A DNA stretch of 64,000 bases from Turnera subulata (GCA_028386065.3 JAKUCV010006130.1:224352-288351); one strand, 5' to 3'. Numbered from the stretch's first letter, positions 1 through 12,684 are shown. Translations and numbers: made by a program. The notes: generated from the sequence alone by a model not told the origin.

Positions 1-1150
1 AGAAAAAAGTCTTTTGTATCTGGTTTGCTTGTTTTCAAGCATCTGCCTCACGTTGGACGGTTTCAGTTTGATGATGCATGCCCTCATCAAATCTAGTCTC
101 AATGAAAAAAAAAAATAAAATTAAAGACTCTGATTAGAAGGAAGTAATGACATCCAGTTTGAAATTACTAGCATCCAGTTTCGGAATATTCAGAGTGTGT
201 GCGATTGAAATGTTATGCAAGCATTGATCTTTATCCCGCTTAGAAGGAAGTAATGACACGGTGATTGCATTTTAAAACTAAGACTTGATTAGTCATCAGA
301 TAAATATTGCCTAGTCCGCAACAGGTTTTTTTTTTTCCCATATTTTATCAGCCAACATTAGTTTCACATCGAATCACGGGAACTTATATGTTTCAAACGA
401 TCGGATTTTGTTTATTTCTCAACGATGTCCTCATACTTTCGTCGAGGAATTTAGCTGCCAATACTCTATAGTTTTTCATGTCAGGTTCAAAAGTTCTTGT
501 ATATGCCCCATGAACTGTAGAAAAGTCGGCAGCTAGAATATTTTATATATACCTTCAACATGATCGATTACACACTATCCTAGCACAACAAATACTTGTT
601 CTCATGAGCCTAGTTGTGTTTGTTTACACGTTGCAAATGCTGATTGTTAATTAGAAAGGAAATGAGCAGACAAAATCTTGCATAATGTACAGGTAATCAT
701 TATCAATTAATTACTTTCCTGTTGATGAACCTTTGATCTCAGTATCACTGCAATATTATAATGCGGGATAACTTTCACCAACTTAAACAAATTTGTATGC
801 TTTTCTGTAGACAGAGGAATAGGCATCAGTTAACAGAAGATGCACTGCGTATTGCATTGGACGTGTTTATTATGGCATGTATACATTGGATAAACAGCAA
901 GGTAAAACAATATCTGACAACTGGTTGACAAGGAAGGATGTCCTTAACAGTGCCCTTGTTCCGTCTCCCATCTGTGTTAACTGGAGCATTTCGTATTGTG
1001 TTTTATTTTTTCATTACCTGCAAAATTACATTCCAAAATGATCATGCAAATCAAATGCCACTGTTGTCTGTAAACTTTGATTCTATTTCTTACGTTACCA
1101 AAAAAAGCTAAGTAAACCACTTATGCCTATTTGCGAAAGCTAATACGTGG
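1..1150. other. No gene seen (downstream of D27)
   Basis: AT-rich sequence beyond the D27 stop codon, which lies at 1151-1153 on the minus strand. It probably holds the 3' untranslated region and downstream spacer. I see no coding exon, repeat pair or RNA gene that I can support. Confidence 0.5.
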
Positions 1151-4100
1151 TTATCTATTCCATGAGGTCAAGTTATGAAGAGGGGAAGAACTAGAACTTG
1201 CGTTTCTCCATTGTGTGTGTACATGTGAACAAGGGATTTGGAGATTACATATTTTGTAGCATGGTTGCGAGAATGCTGGATCTTCACTTATTGCGGGAGG
1301 CTCTTGGCCGAATATCATCTCACAACTCATGTCCTCAAAGTCTGCAAAATCATACGGTAAGTTGTTATATAGCAACAGAACCTGCCCGCCTAAGATGTTG
1401 GTCTTCGTTGATGGTGGACTGTTAAAGTGGTGGCCCTATGCTCAACCAAGTATTGGCACGTGGAAAAGTGACAAATCGTTGAACATGGGTTTCTTGTGGA
1501 TTGGATCATAATTAGTTGTTCATTTATGTGTTCAAATAGTATTATATATCTTTACTTGAACAATCCCAGCAGTCGGTAGAACTATTCCCCCAGTAGACTA
1601 ACAGCTAATTGTGTGACAAATCGTTGCGAGTTTGCAATCAGTAGAATGTTCTCATTGCACGTGTTGGTTAGTATAAAGATAGATTTGCTCCACAAAAGAA
1701 CGTATGAAAATCAAGTGACCTTAGTTATGGACCCAAAGGTGTTTGATTGAGGTCAAGATTTCTGGTGATCCTATTATATACCGACGTTTAATAATTTTCT
1801 GTTCACATTTGTGCATTGCACTTTGCAGTGCTAAATCTATGTGCTGGTATTCTCCCCTGAGATTGGACGGCTCTACTTGCGGTTCTTGCACCCTAAGTGG
1901 TAATGCTTGGGCCCCCCTATTTGACATTATGATTATGGCCTCCACATTCTCTAGTGCAGTTGCTAGTTGCTATTGCCCCTTCAAGTAAACACTTTTCCTT
2001 TTTTCTAGTATCTCACATTTACCATAATTGGAAATCCAGAATGATTATTGTTTTACCGGATCTTCCAAATTTGGTTTCAGCATTTGCCCATCAGTGAAAA
2101 AAAAAAAGAAAGTTTTAGTGAGGTGTAGCCCACTTTTCTCTGGGATATATATATGCTTTGACACTGGATGACCATGAACATAATCAGGATACTTACTAGG
2201 GACCATGTTGACCGGCATTCCAAAGGACTGCTTAATGAAGTTCTGACTTGGCATCTTACACATATTGGTACACATCCCAACACAATTTGTCTCCTCCAAA
2301 AACCTGTAGATATTGTTTTGAAAAAGGAATTCATGTACATTTCGTATGTAAAAATTCTAATTGCAACCGGAATTTGAGTCATGATGATTTGACGATAATG
2401 ATGGCTATTCCCATTATATGATTTCTCATGATGGTCAGGAAGAAGAGGAGAGTCTTGAAGCATAGTCATTGGAGAAGATTATTTTCGAAATGAAATGTGT
2501 CTTAGGTTGGTGATATGGGACCCCAACATATTTCTTCAATGTAATTTGGGAGGTAGAAGTATTACTGTTACCTGCACTTTTTGATGTGGACTACATTCTT
2601 TTCTTTTCTTCCATCCAGCTCCGATTCCCGCACCTTTGCTTGTAATATTGATAAGATTGCCAATTAGTACGCATTTATAACGTCATACATGCATGATCTA
2701 TGCTTCTATTGGAAAATCGAAAAATTGATTGTGTTTTGTAATTACATGGCTAATCTCATTTATATTGACTAAACTTGCATATAAATGAAGTTCAGAAGTT
2801 GACTTGAGTAGAATTCCAATGAACTGTTTTGGGTAAGGAAGGCCCTGCCCTAGTCTCTACCCTCTACATCTTTATATTAGCGGAAAATCGAGATTCTTCC
2901 TCTTTCAGGATAAAAGAATCAAACTAAACAAGAGAAAATGTAAAACACGAAGCATCTTTATTCATAATTAATTAGGAAGTTGGAATGCGCGATTAACAAT
3001 TGCGTATGGATAATATCTTTACTATTTTCCTTAAACTAATTTCCTCCTCAACATCTAGACCTGATCGTCAGAAGTAGTTTCAGATACGCGGCCTCACCAA
3101 TTCACTAAGTTGAGGCAATTTTTTGAACTCCCCGAGCAGGGTACATCTCAGGTCGTTAATAGATTAATCATCTTACATCCAATCTCCAATTCCCATCCCA
3201 TCAGTGGCGATGGCTCTCCTGAATTTTTAGTTTTTGCATATAATTTATATTTGGCTCCTCTTAATTTTTTTTTAACGTATATAAGTCTTTACTATTAAAG
3301 AAAAAATTATATTAGACACCTCTAAAAATTTTGTCTAACTTGATCACTTCTAATTCTGAATAAAACAACCTTATAGTAACTAGTACGTACCTTTAATTTT
3401 TATCATTCGTACAAGTTATTAATGGAATCAAATTTATTCATGCCAAAAGCTAAAACCTTTATCAGTTAAAAAAAACAAAAACTATATCCATTATGTGCCA
3501 ATTTAATTGTCTTAGTTTTTAATTTTACATCACCATCCCTATTTGAGGCATGCCTTTTAATCAGCCCCTGAGTTATATTTTTGTGGGTTTGCATTATTGT
3601 GGTGCCTTTATGATAAGAATTTGGTTTAGCATGATTGCCATTTGATGTAATATATCTCGTCATACAAGTAGACCTGGCAATTCGTGTTAACGGGTCGGGT
3701 TCGTGTCAGGTTGAACAGGTAAACAGGTTTCAATTTCTCAACCCGTACCTGACCTGTTTAATAATCATGTCGTGTCGTGTCAACCCATTTATAATCGTGT
3801 CGGGTTCGGGTTGACCCACGGGTTACCTGTTAACTCTAGGAAGTCTATAAATTTGTTTGGAGTTTGTCTATTTTGCACATTTTTTAAGCAAATAGGTATA
3901 TAATTAGATTTTTTATATATTAAATATAATTATAAATTATAGAATTATAATATAATATTATTTTAAATCATATATAACAATAGTTTTGGATAATTTTAAT
4001 AATTTTGGCCTTAAATAGTAAATAAGTCATGTTTTAAATCAGTAAAATATATAGACCCTAAATATAATCGAGTCATAAATAGGTACCCATCGGGTTGAAG

Positions 4101-5928
4101 GGTCAACCCGCGACCTGACCTACTAATTTTCGTGTCGTGGCGGGTCAACCCATTTAATTAAACGGGTTAAAAATCTCTGATCTATACATGCTAATTTCGT
4201 GTCGGGTTCGTGTCGTGTTGTCGTGTCAAAACCTGATTTGCCAGGTCTACATACAAGACATAACAAGAAATTTTATGGTGGGGACTCCCCAAGTTTCAGT
4301 AGATAAGATTTTAAATTTGATTATATTAAGAATAACTAAATCATTTAAGTATATATATTGAATGTACAGATCTATTTCCTAAATAATACAGGACAAATTT
4401 GGAAAAAAATATAAATCGAAGGAAGGGAGGGAGAATCCATAAGGTAAATTTGACAAATAAATAAACTTTAAAATAGAAATAATGAACCCTCAAATTTTTT
4501 TTGATACTAATGAGTATCCCAGCTCGACAAGCCAGACTAATCTCATCCGTGGCTCGACACCCAATCTCGCTTCCCGGGCATTTAGCCTAAGACCACGAGC
4601 GGGGTCCAACATATTTAACCACTCCCAACAGGTGCATTTTCCATACCTCTACGTTTCTCCGGATCGAACCCGGGACGTGTGAGTTAAGGGGCAAAAATAT
4701 AAAAAAAAGATCTTCGCATTCCTCCAAAGCATGGTATCTTTATACAAAAGCCAATGATTTATTATTGTTATTATTATTGTTCATCTAAAAAAAATATTGT
4801 TATTATTATTTTACTGAAATTTCCTGCCAACGATTAAAAAGAAACACATAAAAACTAGTAATTCTTATCCAAATCTGAATAGTTAGAGGCTCCACTTGCC
4901 ATCTTACCTCGCAAGGCCCGACGAGCCAGACAAAGAACAATGTCGTGAAGACAGCAAAATATTCTCTAGCAAACTTCGATTGGGGTAGCACCGCCTTTAT
5001 CTGCCAATGATAACAAATCAAACCGTAACTTTTTGAATATGTAGTGGTAAAAGTTTATGGGAAAGGAACCAAGTTGTAGAATACACTAAAGAGAAACTAG
5101 GGACAAACCCTTCATAAATCCTTGCCATTGTCATGGCTCTTTCAGTAAGTTAAACAGTAAAACAAATTAACCACATGGATCATGGATACATATATAAATA
5201 AATGAAGATGACCCTCAAAAAAAAAAAAAAAGAAATCTGAAGATGAAGAGTAAATGTAGCACATTTCCTATAACGATAAAAACAGCTTGAAAGACAAAAT
5301 GAAACCGTACCGAGAATTATAAACGTAACGACAAGAACAAGAATCATGGTTCAGCAAATGAAAGAACAAGGATTATGATAAACTCACAAGGTCAAGGATT
5401 GGCCTTGGTATGGCTTTGTCAAGTGCTTGTAGCACCAGCTCATGTTGTTGAGTCGAGCTAAATTTCCTGGAGGCATCTGTTGCGGCCTGCACCAAGCCAT
5501 CATAACCCCTCTTGCTGTTTGTCATTCCTGCACAGGTACGCCACCATTTTCAGACATATATATATATTTCTATATTAAAGAGAAGCAGAAACAGCAGTTC
5601 CTGCTTATATAAATGGCAGATGGAAGAAGTTAAAAACTTAACCTGTAATGGATTGAACAGACCGTGACAAATGGTTTATGGCAAGTTGTTCCATCCAGTT
5701 ATCATTATACACAGTCTTTCCCGATGGTCCTGTTGGGTTATCTGCTGGCCTAGCTCTAATTTTCTCAGTTACCCGGTTCATATTTTCTGTTGGCTGCGTG
5801 AGTAATGCAAGAACTGGAGAATGCTTGGTTTTGTGAGTATGACGAGGAGGAGGCAGAGATGGAATAAGGGTACTAGTTTGAGGGAGGAATTTCACTTCCA
5901 TGTTTGATGGAGAGAGGGAAGAAAGCAT
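1151..5928 (-). CDS. D27: Beta-carotene isomerase D27, chloroplastic (six exons)
   Basis: D27 isomerises all-trans to 9-cis-beta-carotene in plastids, the first step of strigolactone synthesis. I assembled six minus-strand exons by GT-AG sites: 5928-5643, 5527-5388, 5000-4908, 2633-2572, 2303-2197, 1341-1151. They sum to 879 nt (292 aa) with every phase agreeing. Residues 1 to about 50 are Ser/Thr/Pro-rich, like a transit peptide; a second Met lies ten codons in (5901). Family landmarks are [63 protein letters not shown] and [13 protein letters not shown], ending in the Cys-containing QPCYKIC. After that Cys the frame continues about 31 residues, longer than usual, so the last exon may differ from this reading. 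A D27-like paralogue is possible, but the motif set and length fit D27. Intron 3 (2.3 kb) holds two repeats. Confidence 0.9.
3669..4249. mobile_element. hAT-like MITE in D27 intron 3
   Basis: A 581-bp non-coding element flanked by a perfect 8-bp direct repeat CATACAAG (3661-3668 and 4250-4257). The ends are inverted: TAGACCTGGCAA at the left and its complement at the right. Subterminal GGGTCGGGTTCGTGTC-like motifs recur in both orientations near both ends and the centre is AT-rich. An 8-bp target duplication with short inverted ends and subterminal repeats is typical of the hAT superfamily. No transposase is encoded, so it would be moved in trans. Confidence 0.85.
4494..4690 (-). repeat. SINE-like repeat in D27 intron 3 (probably 5' truncated)
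   Basis: Read on the minus strand, the segment carries a pol III box-B-like sequence (GGTTCGATCC, preceded by GTCCCG) near 4670. It then runs through about 150 bp of non-coding sequence and ends in an A-rich tail (T run at 4494-4502 on the plus strand). A clear box A is not seen upstream, so the head may be truncated or mutated. It could also be a tRNA-related tail of another repeat. Confidence 0.5.
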
Positions 5929-7813
5929 GTGTACTACACTTAAGATCTTTTTTCCCTGTGGGTATTTGAACTGGTGAAGGGCTTACGAAGGAGATAGTGC
6001 AAAAATTAAAATTAGGTAGAGCATACTGAGTATACTATACACGGTATTTTTGTAGTTGTGCGCTTCCGGATCCCTCTTGTTCCCCTCAAGATGCTTTTCT
6101 TGTTGTTAGCTTTTGTTTGTATCCCAAATAGGAAGAGCCCAACAATATATGGATATTAGTTTGACACATATACGATTACTCGCTCTATATATTATTGACA
6201 CTTGACGCTTGAGAGACGTAGGAAGGATTATTATAAGTTCGGGTTCCCATAACTTGCATCACATCGTCATATATAGATCAATTACTTACGCCCACACCAC
6301 CGCGGAAGAGCCTTAGCTTAATCAACTAAACCAATGAAAGCGGCATTAAACATTAAACTAACTAGGTGTTACAGAAGCGCGGGAGTTGACAATCCCAAGT
6401 GGCTTAGATCATTACAGACAGTGCAGTGTTCAAGTTTCTTAATCAAAGCATATATACAAAATTATGCGGAATCACAATCGAAGAGAAAATTACGTAACAA
6501 ACTCTTTTCGAGTTTTGAGCAATGAAGACTGAATCAGATTGCAATCAATCTTTCTGAGAATTAGCAATGGTTAAATAAAATGCATTAAACCACTAATACA
6601 CCTTTTAAGTTTTAAGGCAAGCATGCACTCATGTTAAGAGGTCTCATCATCTAGGTTCTTATCCAAATACAGAATCCCACGTGCGATTCGTAAGAAAACA
6701 AAGAATACAGATTTGTCGTGTAGGTCTTTTCTTAGTTCTTTTATGGTTAAATGCAGATCCGTATTGTTTCAAGATTACCAAACCGGCTATGAATGCGAAA
6801 GAATTATGTTTCACATGATCATATGAATTTTACTAAAAAAACTTAAACTGAATGTTCCAATTACGTACTAATCAAATACATAGTTCCAAATTACCTAAGA
6901 ATGATGAGCAGCCCCGGGAATGAATCACGGTTAACACGTTGTTTCCCCAGAGAATATTGTCAGCAGCACCATACGTCTGGCTAGCAAGAGCTGGTTTGAC
7001 GAATTTCATCCAAAGCCCGCTCCACCATGATTTTGCGCTGCTAAAACTATATTGCTTAAAAGGTATGATTTCTAAATCTACGACCTGTCAATTGACTGCC
7101 AGGGTGTTACTGCTGACGTGGGCTCAAAAAAGAAAAAAGTGAAGTCCAATTAAGATTACCAAACAATATAAATAGAATAATAAAATTACAAATGAGGCTT
7201 GATAAAAAAAAAAAAACAATTGTAACAGGCAACTAAAGACGTCCGCTGTTGACCAAAGAGCATCACCCAATTTGTTGCGGACCCAACAAGTAGGCCCTAA
7301 AAGGGATGGGAGCTTCAGCCCAGCAAAACCCTACAAACTCTTGGGAGCTACAGAAACAAATCGTTTCAACTAAACATGGTTGTCGTTTCATCAAAAAAAA
7401 AAAACTAAGCATGGTTGTCTGTCCAACTTGAGCTACAAAATCAAAAACCAAACACCCTTCCACGGTCACCTGAATACTAGCAGTAGCAACCAGCAAGTAT
7501 AAATAGCGAACACCAGACATTAACAACACAACTATTGTGCATAAATACATTGGACAACTAGGAAGGATCCAGGAAGTCTGAGTTAACAAACCATCAAACA
7601 CCGTTGCCTACAAAATAAACAAAGATTACTGCCTTACTCGTCCTAGGAGGACAAACCTAGAAGTGAAACAGTATATACTAAGATGCCCCTAAAAGTACCT
7701 GAGCATAATAAAACACCAAACCTACGATAGCAGATCACTAACCAAATTAGAGTCACACATTAACAAGGCAACCTAATTGAGCAGGAAACTACTCTAAATG
7801 AGTAGCAGAGAAC
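5929..7813. other. Intergenic: D27 upstream region and H2A.Z downstream region
   Basis: D27 and H2A.Z lie in tandem on the minus strand, so this interval holds the D27 promoter (right after 5928) and the 3' end of the H2A.Z transcript (left of 7814). Short ORFs here (for example 6334-6525, 7263-7601) have no recognisable motif and look like chance frames. No transposon ends were found. Confidence 0.5.
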
Positions 7814-8581
7814 TCAATCTTTGGCGGTTTTGTTGATGAGTGACTTGTGAATGTGTGGGATCACACCACCCCCAGCAATGGTTCCCTTGATGAGGGTGTC
7901 CAGCTCCTCATCTCCTCTAATGGCCAGCTGCAGATGCCTAGGTGTGATCCTCTTCACTTTGAGATCCTTACTTGCATTTCCGGCCAGCTCAAGAACCTCT
8001 GCAGTAAGATATTCAAGAATTGAAGCCAAGTACACTGCAGCAGTTGCACCAACACGCCCATGTGCAGAAATCCTCTGCTTAAGATGCCGGTGAATCCTAC
8101 CTACAGGGAACTACATCCAGGCCAAAGCCGCGCTTGTTAAGAGAATTTATCTATTCACTACCAAAAGCAAAATATGAACCATTAAGTTTTGAAAGCTAAA
8201 TCCAACGGATAGTACAATTTTCGGATATTTAAACCTCCACGAACATAAATTGGGCCAAGATCAGCCTTTTTCAGATTTAAACGGTTTAATACGGTAAACG
8301 CCAACTGGGAATTGTAAATTTCAAGCCAGGCATACCAGATAATAGCATGAAATATCACCAAAGTTTCACAACATTCAATAAACATGTGAACCCTTACAAA
8401 ATCAGCTCGCATGTGAAAAAAAAAGTGACATTGTCATTAAAGTGTCATTGTTTACCTGGATGCCGGCACGGGACGAACGGGAGATGGGTCTTTTCTTGTC
8501 CTTGTCCTTGTCCTTGTCTTTGTCCTTGTTGGCAGCGGTTGTCTTCGTTGCCAGGAGCCCCTTCCCTCCCTTTCCAGCCAT
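7814..8581 (-). CDS. Histone variant H2A.Z (two coding exons)
   Basis: Replacement histone deposited by the SWR1 complex at gene starts; wraps DNA in the nucleosome with H2B. Exons 8581-8456 and 8110-7814 (donor GTAAAC, acceptor TAG) total 140 aa. The start is [10 protein letters not shown]; then a lysine-rich tail, the histone fold from about residue 42 ([31 protein letters not shown]), [20 protein letters not shown] and the H2A.Z docking region [12 protein letters not shown]. Plain H2A differs in the docking region and tail, so H2A.Z is firm. The tail holds an in-frame GACAAG repeat giving [12 protein letters not shown], longer than I recall for the family. A TAG acceptor just before the ATG (near 8600) and a CAG|GTGCTT site near 8997 suggest a 5' UTR intron. 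By gene order it matches Arabidopsis HTA8. Confidence 0.95.
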
Positions 8582-8963
8582 TTTTCACAGACACCTCTAT
8601 ATTACAAATAATAATAACTCAAAACTCAGAATTCAACCCGAAAACTAAAATACAAAATCACCGGCGTAAGACTAGAAAACCGTAAGCAATATGTAATTGC
8701 AAATCATGTACAAAATCAGAGCAGACAGAAAGGATAACCTCATGAACAGTAAAACAAAACAAGAAATTAACTACAGAAACCCAGATCTGGGATTTCTTCC
8801 AAATCAGGAGCAAAAATATTCAGGGCTTTTGAAAGCTGTAGTGTGATAGATCTAGATATTAACTCGCTACGAAAGTAACAAGATCTCAACAGAATTGAGT
8901 AAGAAATCAGATCACAAAACACATGCAAGCCTAACAACAGAAGCCAAAGAGAAGCAAATAGTC

Positions 8964-8987
8964 GAGAGAGAGAGAGAGAGAGAGAGG
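8964..8987. repeat. (GA)n microsatellite in H2A.Z 5' region
   Basis: About twelve GA units, reading as CT repeats on the H2A.Z strand, upstream of the start codon and next to the possible 5' UTR intron donor. CT/GA tracts are common in plant 5' UTRs and core promoters. Confidence 0.8.
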
Positions 8988-9663
8988 AGAAGCACCTGAG
9001 GGGACGCGGATCTTAATTATTAGGAGAGGAAGGAACTGTAGAGAGAGTGGTGACAAAGAGGGGTTGGTCAGCTGTTTCTGGGGTTTTAATGCTCGATTGA
9101 AATGTGGGAATTTTTTGAATTTTTAGGGGAGCAAAACGAGCGGTTGGTTTGGGTGGGAAAAACTGCGTATCCAAATTTCGATTTCGAAATTTTCACACCA
9201 CCACAGTTGTCGTAGTAAGGAGGGGGACCTACTAGTCTTTGTCCTCTTTTTTTGAGTTTGACCCTTTCTTTTTTTTTTTGGGGTAATTGAATTTGACTTG
9301 TTTAACACAGCGGGTATGTATGGGATACAGAATATGGGCTTTGCTTCGTCAGGAACCTGGCCCATTTATGTACAGACCATATATAGGGTTTTATCCTTGA
9401 GTAGCCTACTATATGATGAATGGGCCCATTTTAATGCCAGGGCCTGATATGGTGGATCACAAGCCCACCCCGCCACTCAGGTGATATATATATATACACC
9501 GGTTTAAATTTTTACCTTAAAAAGGTATTTAAGGAATTTAAAAAATTAAAATGTATGGATCTCACTCAACAACTTATATCTTATATTTCTCCCTGTTTGA
9601 GATGTTTTCGTCTGACATTCAAATGCCTAAAACGATATTTTTGTATTTGCAAAATATTGAGAT
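8988..9663. other. H2A.Z promoter region and spacer up to LTR element A
   Basis: Upstream of H2A.Z with no coding potential seen. It contains a poly-T/poly-A stretch and a (TA)n run at about 9484-9496, and ends at the target duplication GAGAT (9659-9663) of element A. Confidence 0.5.
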
Positions 9664-9899
9664 TGTAATAAATTTTGTGTATAATCTCATGTAAACATGA
9701 AGAAGAAATCAAGAGGAATGGAGGAGCAGAAGGAAAAGAAATGCAGGAGACAATGAAAAAACGTCGGTTGTGAGCCATTTTCTTATATTTCACTTTCTGA
9801 TTATTACAATATATATATAACAAGAGGGATACTGTATGATACGTATTTGGTATGAAAAACAATGACATACATACATGTATCTATACGAATTTTATAACA
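9664..9899 (-). repeat. Element A 3' LTR
   Basis: 236 bp, starting TGTAATAAATTTTG and ending TTTTATAACA on the plus strand. It is the 3' LTR because the pol remnant RNase H lies next to it and the polypurine tract follows at 9900-9908. Confidence 0.9.
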
Positions 9900-9908
9900 C
9901 TCCCCCTT
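9900..9908 (-). other. Element A polypurine tract
   Basis: CTCCCCCTT on the plus strand, AAGGGGGAG on the element strand, directly next to the LTR. It is the primer site for plus-strand DNA synthesis, and element B has the same nine bases in the same place. Confidence 0.85.
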
Positions 9909-12350
9909 GGATGTCATTATATTGTTGGGTAGAATGACGCTTTGGAGTACTGCCTCATTAAAAACCTTACCAAGGAAAAACCTAGTGGGATAAAAACTTG
10001 GTGAAGGGAAAAAGAGTGCAGTGCGTATTCTACTCCCCCTCATTTTAGCCTGACTGCCTCATTAAAAACCTTACCAAGAAAAACCCTGTGGGACAAAAAC
10101 TTGGTGAAGGAAAAAAAAAGTACAGTGGCCTCGCTTGATTATTTGTTGTCGTTGCATGCCAATAATTCTCTTGTCAACTTCTGGTGACGTGCCCCTTGTC
10201 TGATTACTTTTGATTCATCATCACTCCAACTGGACAATATGGACAGCTGTATCTTCATTTTTTGTTGTTGGAGCATCTGTCTTGCCCTCTTGCTTTTGTA
10301 GTCCAGTGATGCAACGACTTCATGTGTAAAGTTGTAGTAGATATCCGGCTGTGCCTTTTGTGGATCAAGAGGGGGATCGGCATCTGCAAGAAACAACTCT
10401 CCTTTCTTCGGGCTTACAGGATTATCATAACACCACATCTTTTATACCCTGAAGATAAGAGAAAACACATATCTTGCCAATAGGCTTAAGTCAAAAGCTT
10501 CAGGCTTGATAATAAGGTACTCCAGGCCCAATTTAATAGCACAGTATTTGGAAGCCTCTTCTGGAGCGCCAATCATAAATAGATTTATCCATACTAAAAA
10601 ATGAATGAAAATATCAATTCAGTTCTATTTTTGTAATTTTCCGGAAATCAGTTGCTTCAAGCAACTTGAATCCTTCAGGGATCTTCATGACTTATGGATC
10701 CATAATAATAGGCTGTGATAGCATTCACTAGATGCATTTCTAATAATTTTCATATATTGCCAGACATATCAAAATAATTGCATCCACCACAGGGGAGTAT
10801 AGGTCGTTTTGGGTAAAAATTTTGTGCCACAAACCGTGCTTTATATCTCATATTCTTTCCCGCACAAATTCCCATTTTATGACCAGTTCAATTTTACACC
10901 TTCTGGTGTATGGACTACAGGTCCGGAAATTTCTCGCTTCGAGCGAGTCCAACACAGCCTTTAATAATGTTTCTCTATTTTGGCAAATCATACTGCGCCT
11001 ACATTCGTCAAATGTAGGTTCATGATCCTCATTTCATTTAGCGCTATATTAAACAATACATATTCCGTCGACGGTTATTTCACGTCGGTTCCATCTTATT
11101 TCTGACACTGTAATTGAGATCTTATCATACTTATTTATTTCAGGTACCTGAGTTACTTCTAGAACTTTATCACTTTGTGTCAGAGAATCAACCTCTTCTA
11201 GAGGACTTTTAACTCAAACCTCTACTAGAGGCCATATTTTTCTTACTGGGGCCATCTTATCACATTTGCTCCTTTTTCTCTATTGAGAATTTCTTTTCTT
11301 TTTTGGAACCGAGTATAAACTATAGATTCATTTGCATACTTATAGTGTTCTTCAGGAACATCAATTTAAACTGGAGCATTTGCAGCTGGTATATGGTCAC
11401 ACTTAATTTAATTGTGTCTGGCAATTACATATCAACTTTCCTGCAAATGAATCATCTTCTTTTGAACTTCAGGTTCACATTAATTTATATGAGGATCAAC
11501 ATTCATATATATTATGCATTTCAAGAAACTTGATCCAACTGCTTCTTTCTTCCCCTGATGTTGGGTATACACACATATCGAATTATAAATAAGCAAATCT
11601 TGCTATAAATGAATCTCCAATCTTTTAGTCAATAGTCTCAATAATGTTGTGATTTGATGGAAATTACCCAACATCTATTCCCAATCATTTTTAAGGACCA
11701 GATTAACTATGCTGTGGTGGAGCATAATATACTGTATAACCAACGGTCCGAAAATGGGAGATATTTTGTGACCAAGAGCCAATGGGGAGATCTTATAATC
11801 TTATAATATGTTACTGGCTTGATGCACATTTACTGCGTATAAAATACCATAGTCATATGTCATCAATGGTCCTGCAATCAATTGTCAATATGGCCCAGAT
11901 CACTTTGGGTTTATTTCCAATGATATACATTCTCCATTGAAGAAACATACCAGCATTATCTAGACATATAGTCTAATAACATGAGTAGGGATATGCACTT
12001 GCAAGTGGCTGAATCATTAGAACAAGTGCGCACAATGCCAACTTGCGTCACATAATAGACCATCTAGTCGATACATCGTAAAAATTACATAGATGGTTAA
12101 CACCGCGGATTTATCAGTCCGCGTTTATGTCCCTGAACTATTCTCAAACTTGCTGGTGATACTAGGCCATTCTCATCATAGGAAGGCCGTATAATAACTT
12201 TCGCAGCAAACAAACTCATAGAAATTCACTGATTGTAAAACTTATGGTTTTTTCAATGAATGATCCAATAAATTTCGTGCATCATTATTATCCCGGGATG
12301 GCCCATCCGGTCATGCCAAACAATAAATCCACGAACCAACTTCAAGTTGG
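9909..12350 (-). pseudogene. Degenerate copia pol (integrase-RT-RNase H remnants), element A
   Basis: Translated right to left, fragments of copia integrase, reverse transcriptase and RNase H follow each other, broken by frameshifts and stops. The longest open piece (10438-10139) carries DPQKAQPDIYYNFTHEV, a decayed form of the copia RNase H motif DPHKARSQTGYVFT. After FTHE the normal SWRSTKQ segment is missing and the frame joins a DAPT-like stretch; element B shows the same deletion, so it predates both insertions. No functional enzyme can be made. Which copia lineage it came from I cannot tell. Confidence 0.75.
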
Positions 12351-12480
12351 TGCCAGCTTCAGGCTGCGCAAGCTGTGTATCTAAACACTTAAAATTGCTA
12401 GCTCCAGGCTAGTGCATTCCAGCTTCTGGCTGGATATGTTAAGTTTCAATTACTCAAGTGCTAGCTTCAGGCTGCAATAC
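12345..12480. repeat. Degenerate AGCTTCAGGCTG repeats, element A
   Basis: Short motifs of the form CCAGCTTCAGGCTG / AGCTTCTGGCTGG occur several times, separated by 10-40 bp. The same motif in reverse (CCTGAAGCTGG) is repeated more densely in element B at 38935-39205, at the matching place between antisense ORF and integrase. Confidence 0.6.
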
Positions 12481-12678
12481 ATGTGTCAATATTAGGCTTA
12501 TTCATGCCACTCATGTCGAAAAGATCAGAATTATTGGACAATAATTAAAGTAGTGGCAAACTTTTTCAAAAGCAAATCCTCGAGGATTGTAAAGCTTTGG
12601 AATTTTCTGAGTAATAATATAATCCACCGAAAAATCTTCTGGATCTTTTCGGGGACACCTGGCTATCTATGCTCAGGC

Positions 12679-12684
12679 TATAAG
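12679..12684 (+). promoter_or_regulatory. Possible TATA box of antisense ORF, element A
   Basis: TATAAG in CTATAAGAAG, about 100 bp before the ATG of the antisense ORF. Element B has the same CTATAAGAAG about 65 bp before its matching ATG. Function is inferred from position and conservation only. Confidence 0.35.

Noticed and set aside
4640..4690. Possible tRNA gene (box B-like sequence)
   Set aside because: No box A or cloverleaf; better explained as a SINE-like repeat with an A-rich tail.
8347..8685. Plus-strand ORFs overlapping H2A.Z exon 1
   Set aside because: Shadows of the GACAAG repeat on the opposite strand; Cys/Leu repeats are an artefact of the complement.
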